From Bog-564 sp035509915 (lineage in GTDB: Bacteria > Actinomycetota > Acidimicrobiia > Acidimicrobiales > UBA8190), in assembly GCA_035509915.1 (NCBI GenBank), contig DATKIB010000030.1, forward strand, positions 1 to 29,260: DNA of 29,260 bases, given 5' to 3'. The notes below the pieces were generated by a model. It saw only the letters and a list, made by a program, of their open reading frames with translations, was not told where the DNA came from and ran no database searches. The first letter of the stretch is position 1, and each line of letters starts with the position of its first letter. Positions 17,105-24,193 of the stretch are shown piece by piece. A program made the translations under genes and the position numbers.

Positions 17105-17716
17105 GTGCCCACTCGCACCTTCCCGCCGACAGCGCGTGCGAAAGCGCTGGGCTTGCAGGGCGTCGTGGTCGCTGCAGCTGTGGCTCTCTCGCTCGGCGGC
17201 TGCGGCGGGCCGGCACCGAGCTCCGCCTCGGGTTCGAACGCCGGGGGGAAGGGCTCGCACCCCACCAGCAGGTCCACGAGCACCTCCCGCGGCACCGGTG
17301 GAGGCGCGACCAGCTCGACGACCTCGCCCCGGCCCGCACCGACGTGCTCGTCGGTGCCAGCGTCGCTCGTGAACGAGCAACTCGGCTTCGACGTCGCCGG
17401 GCCCAGCTCGCAGGTGAGCGGCAACGTGACGACCTGCACCTACAGCGGTACGCCGGCACAAGTGACGGTCAGCTTCTCGACCGGCCAGACCCCCTCGAGC
17501 TTCGGGGCCACGAGGCAGGCCTACACCCAGAGCGGCCAGACGACGGTGACGGCGTCCGGGCTGGGCGACGAGGCCTACTCGGTCACTAAGGGCTCGGGGC
17601 AGTCCCAGACCAATACCCTCGTCGTGCTGCAGGGCAGCGTGCAGCTGCTCGTGACGGCACCGGCATCGCTGGACGACGAAGGGGCCCTCGTCAGGCAGAT
17701 CCTCCCCTCGATCTGA
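17105..17716 (+). CDS. Secreted lipoprotein, DUF3558-like
   Basis: 203 aa from GTG 17105, only two bases after the tRNA-Leu 3' end. The N-terminus has a basic region (R4, R11, K13), the hydrophobic run GVVVAAAVALSLGG and a lipobox LGGC with Cys33, so the mature protein should be lipid-anchored outside the membrane. A Ser/Thr/Pro/Gly-rich linker follows to about residue 80, then a small domain starting TCSSVPASLVNEQLGFDV with a second cysteine in TTCTYSG. That spacing and the length recall DUF3558-type actinobacterial lipoproteins, though I could not confirm it. Later in-frame starts (TTG 17153) would lose the basic region. No ribosome site is visible, because the upstream bases are the tRNA itself. 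Confidence 0.75.
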   Translation: MPTRTFPPTARAKALGLQGVVVAAAVALSLGGCGGPAPSSASGSNAGGKGSHPTSRSTSTSRGTGGGATSSTTSPRPAPTCSSVPASLVNEQLGFDVAGPSSQVSGNVTTCTYSGTPAQVTVSFSTGQTPSSFGATRQAYTQSGQTTVTASGLGDEAYSVTKGSGQSQTNTLVVLQGSVQLLVTAPASLDDEGALVRQILPSI

Positions 17717-17728
17717 GGCGAGGTCGTG

Positions 17729-18205
17729 ATGCAAGAAGCCGGCGGAGGGGGCCTGGAGGTCCGCCGGGTCGCAGCAGAGGAGGTGAGACCCCTTCGTCAC
17801 GAGGTGCTCAGGAGGGGATTGCCACTTGCCTCGGCCACGCTCCCGGGGGACGACCATCCACTCGCTGCCCACGTGGCTGTGCTGGCAATCGGAGCGCAGA
17901 GCACGGCCGAGATCGTCTCGGTCGGCTCGGTCTTCCCAGACCCCCCGCCATGGGCGCCGGACACGAGCGACGCATGGCGCATCCGGGGGATGGCCACCAC
18001 GCAAGCCATGCGCGGAAGGGGGTTCGGCAGCCGTGTCCTCGAGGCCCTGTGCGATCACGCGCGCAGCCACGGCGGCGGGTTGATCTGGTGCCATGCGCGA
18101 GTCGGCGCGCTCGGCTTCTACCGCCGTGCGCGGTTCGAAGTGACCGCCGACACCTTCGACGACGGGATCGCTCTCCACCAGTCGATGTGGCGGGCGCTGG
18201 ACTAG
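17729..18205 (+). CDS. GNAT family N-acetyltransferase
   Basis: 158 aa. ATG 17729 is preferred because GAGG lies five bases upstream; GTG 17726 is adjacent and in frame. The fold follows the GNAT pattern: an N-terminal strand and helix (VRRVAAEEVRPLRHEVLR), the central strand IVSVGSVFPD, then WRIRGMAT and the acetyl-CoA pyrophosphate loop MRGRGFGSRVLEAL, and a C-terminal GALGFYRRARFEV. It transfers an acetyl group from acetyl-CoA to an amine; the acceptor is not readable. It follows the lipoprotein gene by 12 bp and is probably cotranscribed. A GC-rich hairpin directly follows its stop. Confidence 0.88.
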   Translation: MQEAGGGGLEVRRVAAEEVRPLRHEVLRRGLPLASATLPGDDHPLAAHVAVLAIGAQSTAEIVSVGSVFPDPPPWAPDTSDAWRIRGMATTQAMRGRGFGSRVLEALCDHARSHGGGLIWCHARVGALGFYRRARFEVTADTFDDGIALHQSMWRALD

Positions 18206-18206
18206 G

Positions 18207-18230
18207 GGCGCGGTCGGGTCGCGACCGCCC
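18207..18230 (+). terminator. GC-rich hairpin after the GNAT gene
   Basis: GCGGTCG at 18210-18216 pairs with CGACCGC at 18222-18228 around a 5-nt loop, and GG/CC can extend it past a bulged C. It starts two bases after the GNAT stop. No T run follows, so if it ends transcription it is of the U-less kind reported for actinobacteria. Confidence 0.4.
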
Positions 18231-18410
18231 GCTACGGGCCCTCGCTCGTGAACCGGAGCGGGGCCGGAAGCCGGCTTCGGCGGTAGGCGCCACTTTGACC
18301 CTTGCCCGAGACGTCGGCAATGCTGCCCGGGTCCCGGACCCGGCGTCGGCGTGGGAAGAACCACGACCCGGTCCGGACGCCACACGACGCAGAGTTTCTA
18401 GGAGGAGACA

Positions 18411-19316
18411 ATGGGCATGCTCGACGGGAAGGTCGCCATCGTCACGGGGGCGGGGCGGGGCATCGGACGCGAGGAGGCCCTCCTGCTCGCCGCCGAGGGT
18501 GCCAGCGTGATCGTGAACGACGTGGGCGCTGCCCGCACGGGGGAGGGGGCCGACCGCTCCCCGGCCGAGCAGACGGTGGAGGACATCCGCAGCGCCGGCG
18601 GGGAGGCAGCCGTCAACACCGACGACGTGAGCTCCTGGAAGGGAGCTGAGAGCCTCGTGGGTCAGGCGGTCGAGTCGTGGGGCAAGCTCGACATCCTCGT
18701 CAACAACGCAGGGATCCTGCGCGACAAGATGAGCTTCAACATGGACGAGTCGGACTGGGACGACGTCATCCGAGTCCACTTGAAGGGCCACTTCGCCATG
18801 TCGCATTTCGCAGCGATCCACTGGCGCAACCGGTCCAAGGCCGGCGAGGAGGTCTCGGGTCGCATCATCAACACCGCGTCCGAGGCGGGGTTGTTCGGGA
18901 ACGCCGGGCAGGCCAACTACGGCGCCGCCAAGGCTGGGATCGCGGCGATGACGATCATTCTCGCCCGGGAGCTCGAGCGCTACGGGGTGACAGTCAACGC
19001 CATCTCACCGCGAGCGCGCACGCGCATGACCGAGGACCTCTTCGGCCAGATGGCGAAGGCAGAGGAAGGCAAATTCGATGCATTCGGGCCCGAGAACGTC
19101 GCCCCGCTGGTGGTCTTCCTGGCGAGCGACGAGGCCTCCGACGTAACGGGTCAGAACTTCGTCGTCTTCGGCGGGTCTGTGTGGGTGGTGGAGGGTTGGA
19201 AGCCGGCCGGCGAGCTCAAGCAAGACTCGCGCTGGACCCCCAAAGAGCTGGCGGACAACAAGTCCAAGCTCTTCGCCAGCCGCTCCCCCGGCGTGCCGCC
19301 CTTCGGTTTCTTCTGA
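18411..19316 (+). CDS. Short-chain dehydrogenase, Hsd4A/FabG-like 3-hydroxyacyl-CoA type
   Basis: 301 aa from ATG 18411 with a strong ribosome site, AGGAGGAG at 18400-18407. The NAD(P) loop is TGAGRGIG (12-19). NNAG is at 98-101, and the catalytic set is Ser157, Tyr170 and Lys174 (YGAAK). Sequence around VNDVGAARTGEG, RVHLKGHFAMSHFAA and ARTRMTE is close in style to the actinobacterial Hsd4A and HSD17B4-type enzymes, which oxidise a 3-hydroxyacyl-CoA or a 17-hydroxysteroid. Length agrees with that group and is longer than FabG. It converges on the MaoC/acyl-CoA dehydrogenase operon (9 bp apart), which supports a beta-oxidation role. Exact substrate is unknown. A weak TTGACC lies upstream at 18295-18300 without a clear -10. 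Confidence 0.88.
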   Translation: MGMLDGKVAIVTGAGRGIGREEALLLAAEGASVIVNDVGAARTGEGADRSPAEQTVEDIRSAGGEAAVNTDDVSSWKGAESLVGQAVESWGKLDILVNNAGILRDKMSFNMDESDWDDVIRVHLKGHFAMSHFAAIHWRNRSKAGEEVSGRIINTASEAGLFGNAGQANYGAAKAGIAAMTIILARELERYGVTVNAISPRARTRMTEDLFGQMAKAEEGKFDAFGPENVAPLVVFLASDEASDVTGQNFVVFGGSVWVVEGWKPAGELKQDSRWTPKELADNKSKLFASRSPGVPPFGFF

Positions 19317-19325
19317 TCCCCAGGA

Positions 19326-19757
19326 TCAGGAGCGCGCGGGCAGGTCCGCCGTGGCCTCCCCTACGACCTTCACCTCGCCTTCGCCGTTGGCGAGACTGCA
19401 GTCGAGGTCGACCAGGTGCCTGCCACCTTCGACACGCTTGGCCTTCACGACGATCTTGGTCTTCAGCTCTTCGCCCGGCCAGGTCTGGCGGCTGAAGCGC
19501 ACCTGGTAGTGGGTGAGGCGGCCGGGGCCCACGAAGTCGGTCAGGGCCGTGCCGAGGAGCCCCATGGAGAACATGCCGTGCCCGAAGACGCTCGGCTGGC
19601 CCGAGGCCTTGGCGAGGACCTCGTCGTGGTGCATCGGGTTGTAGTCGCCCGAGGCTCCCGCATAACGCACCAGGTCTGTCCTCGTGAGCGTGTGGGTCAT
19701 CACGGGCGCCTCGTCGCCCTCGTTCACGTCCTCGAAGTGCAACGCCTTTTCACTCAT
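19326..19757 (-). CDS. MaoC-like (R)-specific enoyl hydratase, HadB-like subunit
   Basis: 143 aa from ATG 19757, with GGGTGAG a few bases upstream; GTG 19766 in frame would add three residues. The hot-dog fold hydratase-2 motif is intact: YAGASGDYNPMHHDE (32-46) with the catalytic pair Asp38 and His43. VFGHGMFSMGLLGTAL and YQVRFSRQTWPGEEL are further family markers. It adds water to a trans-2-enoyl thioester. Single-domain proteins of this length usually pair with a second, non-catalytic hot-dog subunit, as HadB does with HadA; the 165-aa protein at 22756-23253 is the natural partner candidate. It is the last gene of the minus-strand group that includes the fused acyl-CoA dehydrogenase. Confidence 0.88.
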   Translation of the reverse strand: MSEKALHFEDVNEGDEAPVMTHTLTRTDLVRYAGASGDYNPMHHDEVLAKASGQPSVFGHGMFSMGLLGTALTDFVGPGRLTHYQVRFSRQTWPGEELKTKIVVKAKRVEGGRHLVDLDCSLANGEGEVKVVGEATADLPARS

Positions 19758-19870
19758 TCGGCTCACCCATTTGGCTCACTCTTTTCCCTCCAGCGCTCCG
19801 GTACTCCGCGGCAGCTTGCGTTTCGGGGCCGTGCGCTGTCAAGGCGGACACATGCCGGACCCGGAAAGCG

Positions 19871-22135
19871 TCAGGCTCCAGGCTCGGGGTCCCTCGGCAG
19901 GCCGAGGATGCGCTCGCCGATGACGTTTCGCTGTACCTCGCTCGTGCCGCCCGCGATCGTGAGACAGCGGGTGGAGAGAAAGCCCCGGCTCCAGCGGCCC
20001 GCCTCGGCCTCGGTGGTCGCGCCCTCGGGCCCGAGGAGCACGAGACCGAGCTCCTGGACCCTTTGCTCGTGCTCTGCACCGAGCAACTTGCGCACGCTCG
20101 CCTCCGGGCCCGGCTCGACCCCCGACACCGACCTGAGGGTCGTGCGCGCGCCCAGGAGCGCCACAGAGCTCGCCTCGGCGACGAGCCCGCCCAGACGCTC
20201 GAGGACCACAGGGTCGTCACCGGCGCGTGTACCCGCGAGCGTGCCCAGGATCCATTCGATGCCGAACCCGAAGGTGGCACCCGAGGACATCGAGACGCGC
20301 TCGTTGGCGAGCGTCGTGCGCGCCAACCTCCAGCCGCCGTCCACCGGCCCGACCACGCAGTCGTCGGGGACGAACACGGAGTCGAGGAACACCTCGTTGA
20401 ACAAGGCGTCGCCGGTGATCTCGCGAAGCGGACGCACCTCTATCCCCGGCGATCTCATGTCCACGACGAAATAGGTGATGCCTTCGTGCTTCGGCGCGTC
20501 GGGGTCCGTCCTCGCGAGGCATATGCCGAAGTCCGCGCGAGCTGCCATCGACGTCCACACCTTCTGCCCGTCGAGCACCCAACCTCCCTCGGCGCGCGTC
20601 GCCCGGGTGGAAAGGGAGGCGAGGTCGCTCCCGGCTCCCGGCTCGGAGAAGAGCTGGCACCACACGAGGTCACCGGCCAAGGTGGGGCCGACCCAGCGCT
20701 CGGTCTGCTCCGCCGTGCCGTGGGCGATGATCGTGGGGAGGGCCCATGCGCCTACCGCCAGGTTGGGACGCTGGACTCCCGCCGCGGCGAGCTCCTGGTC
20801 GATGACCAGTTGCTCTATCGGGCCCGAGGAGCGCCCGTACGGTTCCGGCCAGTGCGGCGCGATCAGGCGGGCCTCGACTAGAAGCCTCCGTCGCTCCGGC
20901 CCGTGGACGGCGGCCACCTCGGCCACGATCGGGGCGATGCGGGTCCTCAGCTCCTCGGCCTCCTCGGGCAGCTCCACCTCGAGGCCGCGCCTGCTGCCGC
21001 CGAGCGCCGAGCGCGCCGCCTCCAGACGCAGCTCGTCTGTGCCGCCGAGCAGCTGGCGAAGTGAGAACGCGCGGCGGAGGTGCAGGTGCGCGTCGTGCTC
21101 CCAGGTGAAACCCATGCCGCCAAGGAGCTGGATGCAGTCCTTGGCGCATTCGACGTAGGCGTCGAGCCCGAGCGAGCCGGCGAGGCAAGCGGCCAGGGCG
21201 CCCTGCGAAGGATCGGGACGATCCATCGCCTGGGCGGCGTCCCACGCGAGGGCCGTGGTCTGCTCGACAGACACGAGCATGTCTGCCAGCCGGTGCTTGA
21301 CCGCCTGGAATTGCCCGATCAACCTGCCGAACTGGCGCCGGTCGAGGGCGTGAGAGGTCGCGGTCTCGAGGCACCACCTCGCACCTCCCGCGCACTCGGC
21401 CGCCGCCACTGCCAGGGCCACGTGGCGGACCCTCGTCCCCGCCAGCGCCGGGAGCTGCATCTCGGGTGCGACCGCCACGCCGCTCAGGCTCACCTTGCCG
21501 AGCCGCCTCGTGAGGTCGAGGCTCGCGAGCTGTTCGACGCTCACCCCGCCGGCATCGAGATCGACGACGCACCAGGTCTCCGCGCGCACAGGGCTCCCCT
21601 CGCCGCTCGGCGAGGGGCCTTCGCCCCATGGCGCGCCGCCGGGGGCGACGGCCGGGGCGAGCAGCCTGCGCGCGGTCGTGGCGCAGAGCACCGGCGAGAG
21701 CACGCCCGAGAGCCTCAACGAGCCGTCCGGCTCGAAAGATGCCTCCAGGACGCCGCTTCCGGGAAGGGCTAGCGCGGTCGGCGCGGTCCCGTCGACCATG
21801 GGCGCCACGAGCTGCTTGAGCTGGGTGGCGTCGGCCACCGCCGACACGAGCGCTGCGGCCACCAGAGTGGGGACGACCGGTCCCGGGGCCATGGCGCGTG
21901 CCAGCTCCTCTGTGACCACCGCCAGCTCCATGAAGCCGAAGCCCTGCCCCCCGCACTCCTCGGGAGCAGCGATCCCCAGCCATCCCTGCGATGCGAGCTC
22001 CTCCCAGAAGGGCGGGAGGGACTCGCTCTCGGCGTCGAGCAGGGCGCGGGGCACCTCACGACCGCAGCGCGCTTCCAGCCAGCGCCTGAGCGTCCGGCGA
22101 AGCTCCTCGTGTTCCTGGGCGATCCCGATCGGCAA
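19871..22135 (-). CDS. Fused two-domain acyl-CoA dehydrogenase (FadE34-like layout)
   Basis: 754 aa, twice the normal length, made of two acyl-CoA dehydrogenase units. Unit one (1 to about 375) has WLGIAAPEECGGQGFGF near 52-68, RRQFGRLIGQFQAVKHRLAD and LLGGMGFTWEHDAHLHLRRA. Unit two (about 385-754) has the flavin/substrate signature CQLFSEPGAGSDLASLSTRA, GQKVWTSMA, ITYFVVDM and the closing IAGGTSEVQRNVIGERILGL. Such fusions replace the alpha/beta pairs used on bulky substrates, for example steroid side-chain CoA esters in actinobacteria. It oxidises acyl-CoA to enoyl-CoA with FAD. The start is TTG 22135 (no other in-frame start nearby), with GGAAGGA upstream. A KstR-like palindrome lies 29 bp before it. 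Substrate is inferred only. Confidence 0.88.
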   Translation of the reverse strand: MPIGIAQEHEELRRTLRRWLEARCGREVPRALLDAESESLPPFWEELASQGWLGIAAPEECGGQGFGFMELAVVTEELARAMAPGPVVPTLVAAALVSAVADATQLKQLVAPMVDGTAPTALALPGSGVLEASFEPDGSLRLSGVLSPVLCATTARRLLAPAVAPGGAPWGEGPSPSGEGSPVRAETWCVVDLDAGGVSVEQLASLDLTRRLGKVSLSGVAVAPEMQLPALAGTRVRHVALAVAAAECAGGARWCLETATSHALDRRQFGRLIGQFQAVKHRLADMLVSVEQTTALAWDAAQAMDRPDPSQGALAACLAGSLGLDAYVECAKDCIQLLGGMGFTWEHDAHLHLRRAFSLRQLLGGTDELRLEAARSALGGSRRGLEVELPEEAEELRTRIAPIVAEVAAVHGPERRRLLVEARLIAPHWPEPYGRSSGPIEQLVIDQELAAAGVQRPNLAVGAWALPTIIAHGTAEQTERWVGPTLAGDLVWCQLFSEPGAGSDLASLSTRATRAEGGWVLDGQKVWTSMAARADFGICLARTDPDAPKHEGITYFVVDMRSPGIEVRPLREITGDALFNEVFLDSVFVPDDCVVGPVDGGWRLARTTLANERVSMSSGATFGFGIEWILGTLAGTRAGDDPVVLERLGGLVAEASSVALLGARTTLRSVSGVEPGPEASVRKLLGAEHEQRVQELGLVLLGPEGATTEAEAGRWSRGFLSTRCLTIAGGTSEVQRNVIGERILGLPRDPEPGA

Positions 22136-22163
22136 GTGGCTGCGTCCTTCCCCGGGGGAAAAC

Positions 22164-22177
22164 TAGAACACGTTACG
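22164..22177. promoter_or_regulatory. KstR-like palindromic operator
   Basis: TAGAACACGTTACG fits the TetR-family KstR consensus TnnAACnnGTTnnA, as I recall it, at seven of eight fixed positions (the last A is G). Read on the minus strand the other half, GTTCTA, is perfect. It is 29 bp before the TTG of the acyl-CoA dehydrogenase, where bound repressor could block transcription. The same core inside wzm coding sequence is not matched, so this is the only good site I found. Confidence 0.5.
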
Positions 22178-22199
22178 CCATCGAGTGGCGGAGGTTCGC

Positions 22200-22649
22200 T
22201 CAGAAGATCCCGATGAGGTGGTCGATCGACCACGTCTGCCAGCCGTGGGTGCCGAGCACGACCGCGGCGGCGAGGATCATCATCGAGTTCTGGCCCTGCT
22301 CGGCCCAGTCGTGGATCATGAGCACGAAGTAAGTGAGGTTGAGAGCGATGCTCGCGAAGGCGGCGATCGGGGTGAGGAACCCGAGGGCTAGCCCGATCCC
22401 CAGTGACAGTTCGCTTGCGAGGACCACCCAGGTCATCTGCTTCGGGTGAGGCTTCACCACCGCGTCGAAGCCGCGTCGGACGACAGACCAGCGGTGCTTG
22501 GACGCGATGTCGGCCGCCCAGTTGATGCCGGCCTGGCGCTTGATCCACGCGCCGAGGTTCTTGTGGCGGAAGCTCTCGAGCCACCAGAGCCCGAGCCCGA
22601 TCCGCAGTACCGCCGCCCAGTGGGCACCGGAAAGGAGCGAAGTGCTCAT
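22200..22649 (-). CDS. DoxX-like integral membrane protein
   Basis: 149 aa from ATG 22649. Hydrophobic segments WAAVLRIGLGLWWLESF (11-27), MTWVVLASELSLGIGLALGF, PIAAFASIALNLTYFVLMI and MMILAAAVVLGTHGW give four membrane helices, as in the DoxX/thiosulfate-quinone oxidoreductase small-subunit superfamily. Members are linked to quinone-coupled electron transfer or redox stress, but few have known roles. It lies between the HadA-like dehydratase and the fused acyl-CoA dehydrogenase on the same strand, so it may help pass electrons from the flavin enzyme to the membrane; this is inference. Its ATG overlaps a TGA as ATGA at 22646-22649. GAGGAGG lies 13 nt upstream, a rather long spacing. Confidence 0.82.
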   Translation of the reverse strand: MSTSLLSGAHWAAVLRIGLGLWWLESFRHKNLGAWIKRQAGINWAADIASKHRWSVVRRGFDAVVKPHPKQMTWVVLASELSLGIGLALGFLTPIAAFASIALNLTYFVLMIHDWAEQGQNSMMILAAAVVLGTHGWQTWSIDHLIGIF

Positions 22650-22687
22650 CGGCGGGTCAGGGCCTCCTCGGGGTCTGTCTGCTCGGG

Positions 22688-22742
22688 TCGGTCAACTTGG
22701 ATCGGTCAGCTCGGATCGGTCAGCTCGGATCGTCAGCTCGGG
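22688..22742. repeat. 14-bp tandem repeat, four units
   Basis: Units lie at 22688-22701, 22702-22715, 22716-22729 and 22730-22742. The consensus is TCGGTCAGCTCGGA: units two and three are identical, unit one has two changes, and unit four is one base short. The array fills most of the 106-bp gap between the HadA-like gene and doxX. On the coding (minus) strand each unit holds a TGA. Confidence 0.9.
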
Positions 22743-22755
22743 TTGAGCCCGTGGG

Positions 22756-23253
22756 TCAAGACCGGTGGATCAAGTTGAAACGAGACGTCACGACAGGCTC
22801 GCCCGTCGAGTCGTCCTTCCAGACCGTCTCGGTCACGACGAAGGTCATCGTGCGGCCCTTCGACTCCTTGGTGTAGGCGTCGGTGATCCGACCCTCACCC
22901 ACCAGGACGTCGCCCACGAGCACCGGGCGGTGGTACTCGAACTCCTGCTCCCCGTGCAGGATGATCCCCCCCTTCGCCATGAGGGGCCCGATCACCTCGC
23001 CGAGGGCGTTGCCCGCCGGACGGTCCGCCGACTGGTTCTCGGGGAACTCGCCCCAGGTGTTCATGACGAACGGGAAGGTCGGAGGTACCGGGATCGAGTC
23101 GAACCCCGCGTCCTTGGCCACCTGTGGATCGCGATAGACGGGGTCCGGGTCGCAGACGGCTGTGGCGAAGTTGGCCACCGGACCGCGCTCGACCACCACC
23201 GTGGACTTGCTCATCGGCTTGCCGATGACGCGTTCGAGAGCCTCGTCTCCCAT
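22756..23253 (-). CDS. FAS1-type MaoC N-terminal dehydratase, HadA/HadC-like subunit
   Basis: 165 aa from ATG 23253, with AGGAG five bases upstream; the longer open frame lacks such a signal. It is a hot-dog fold protein of the FAS1-dehydratase/MaoC N-terminal group. In the place where active hydratases carry D-x4-H, this protein has CDPDPVYRD, with Asp35 and then Tyr40 in the His position, so it is probably the non-catalytic, substrate-binding half of a heterodimer. IPVPPTFPFV and GEQEFEYHRPVLVGDVLVGE support the family. The catalytic partner is likely the MaoC protein at 19326-19757. It leads the minus-strand group continuing to doxX and the fused acyl-CoA dehydrogenase. Confidence 0.85.
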   Translation of the reverse strand: MGDEALERVIGKPMSKSTVVVERGPVANFATAVCDPDPVYRDPQVAKDAGFDSIPVPPTFPFVMNTWGEFPENQSADRPAGNALGEVIGPLMAKGGIILHGEQEFEYHRPVLVGDVLVGEGRITDAYTKESKGRTMTFVVTETVWKDDSTGEPVVTSRFNLIHRS

Positions 23254-23572
23254 GTCGCTCCTTCGTCGGTGTAACCCTGGGCCGGGCCGGCCGTACCGGC
23301 CGGGTCGGAGCGACACCGTAGCCCTTTTGGTGCCCGAGCCGACAGGTCGACCGCAAGCGGCCGGGCCGGGGCCCGGGGCCCTTTTGGGACTTTGGGCCCT
23401 ACCGAACGGCCCAGTGGTGTGCGACAAAGGTCCCAGAGTGCCCTCGCGCCGGCGCGTTCCCCCGGCAGCAGAGCACGGTGGCACAGGGGTCCCCCACCCA
23501 CCCTCGTGTCCGAACCGGGAGCCACCCGGTCGCGCCGAGAGGCGTGACCGGGTGGAGCTCCTGTCTCTCCGA
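23254..23572. other. 319-bp intergenic region with GC-rich inverted repeats
   Basis: I find no convincing gene here; the open frames crossing it show no family features and no ribosome sites. It should hold the promoter of the HadA-like gene (minus strand) and the end of the rdgB operon. Visible structures are GGCCGG/CCGGCC around a 5-nt loop near 23285-23302, two GGGCCC blocks at 23376-23381 and 23394-23399, and a strong long hairpin at 23518-23561 listed separately. No clear -35/-10 pair is seen. Confidence 0.6.
23518..23561 (-). terminator. Long hairpin after rdgB, probable operon terminator
   Basis: CCACCCGGTC (23522-23531) pairs with GACCGGGTGG (23546-23555). The stem continues inward through GCGCC/GGCGT to a GAGA loop (read on plus), giving 15 unbroken pairs with one G-U. 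Four more pairs form outside a 2-nt bulge. It begins 12 bp past the rdgB stop, the right place to end the cysM-to-rdgB transcript. There is no T run after it on either strand. Confidence 0.6.
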
Positions 23573-24193
23573 CTACCGAGAGCCGACCTCTTGGAGGAGC
23601 CCGGCGGCGAGGGCCCGAAAGGCGCGCCCTCGGTGTGACAGGTGGTTCTTTTCCTCGGGGGTCATCTGGGCGAACGTCCGGTCCTCACCCTTGGGTACGA
23701 AGACCGGGTCGTAGCCGAAGCCGCCAGACCCGCTCCTGGCCAAGGCGATGGTGCCCTCCACTACCCCTTCGGCCAGCACCTCGTGGCCGTCGGGGAACGC
23801 CGCGAGGGCCACCGTCCGAAAGCGCGCGAGCCGCTGTGCCTCGGCGGCCGCGCCGGCCGCGGCCAGATCGGTCAGCAGCTTGGCGACGTTGTCGTCGTAG
23901 CTGGCCCGCAGACCCGCGTAGCGCGCCGACCGCACCCCGGGCGCACCGCCGATCGCCTCGACCTCGAGCCCCGTGTCGTCCGCAACCGCAGGCACGGCGC
24001 TGTGCGCGACCAGCGCCCTCGCCTTGAGCCGTGCGTTGTCCTCCAGGGTCTCGCCGGTCTCGTCCACCTCGGGAGCGTCCGGTGGGCGCGCCAGCAGCTC
24101 GACGCGCCCCGAGGTGGCAGCCGCGACTATGCGCGTGATCTCCCGTGCCTTGTCGGGATTGGCGGTGGCGAGCACGAGGCGAAGTGTGCTCAC
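23573..24193 (-). CDS. rdgB: XTP/dITP diphosphatase (non-canonical purine NTP pyrophosphatase)
   Basis: 206 aa from GTG 24193, which overlaps the rph stop as GTGA. RdgB/HAM1 enzymes hydrolyse dITP, XTP and related deaminated nucleotides to monophosphates and keep them out of DNA. Family marks are LVLATANPDKAREI near the start, VDETGETLEDNARLKA, AVADDTGLEVEAIGGAPGV, GGFGYDPVFVP and LSHRGRAF near the C-terminus. Length is normal. It is the last gene of the cysM-murL-murD-MBL-rph-rdgB run, and the rph-rdgB pairing is common in actinobacteria. A strong hairpin follows. Confidence 0.95.
   Translation of the reverse strand: MSTLRLVLATANPDKAREITRIVAAATSGRVELLARPPDAPEVDETGETLEDNARLKARALVAHSAVPAVADDTGLEVEAIGGAPGVRSARYAGLRASYDDNVAKLLTDLAAAGAAAEAQRLARFRTVALAAFPDGHEVLAEGVVEGTIALARSGSGGFGYDPVFVPKGEDRTFAQMTPEEKNHLSHRGRAFRALAAGLLQEVGSR

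Noticed and set aside
18267..18278. Perfect 12-bp palindrome GAAGCCGGCTTC upstream of the SDR gene as an operator
   Set aside because: GC-rich palindromes of this length are expected by chance here, and it is not near a clear promoter.
22688..22742. CRISPR or multiple operator array
   Set aside because: The 14-bp units have no spacers and no dyad symmetry, and lie inside a same-strand gene gap.
23162..23638. 158-codon plus-strand open frame over the 23254-23572 gap
   Set aside because: It overlaps the ends of two real genes, has no ribosome site and reads as proline/arginine-rich filler.
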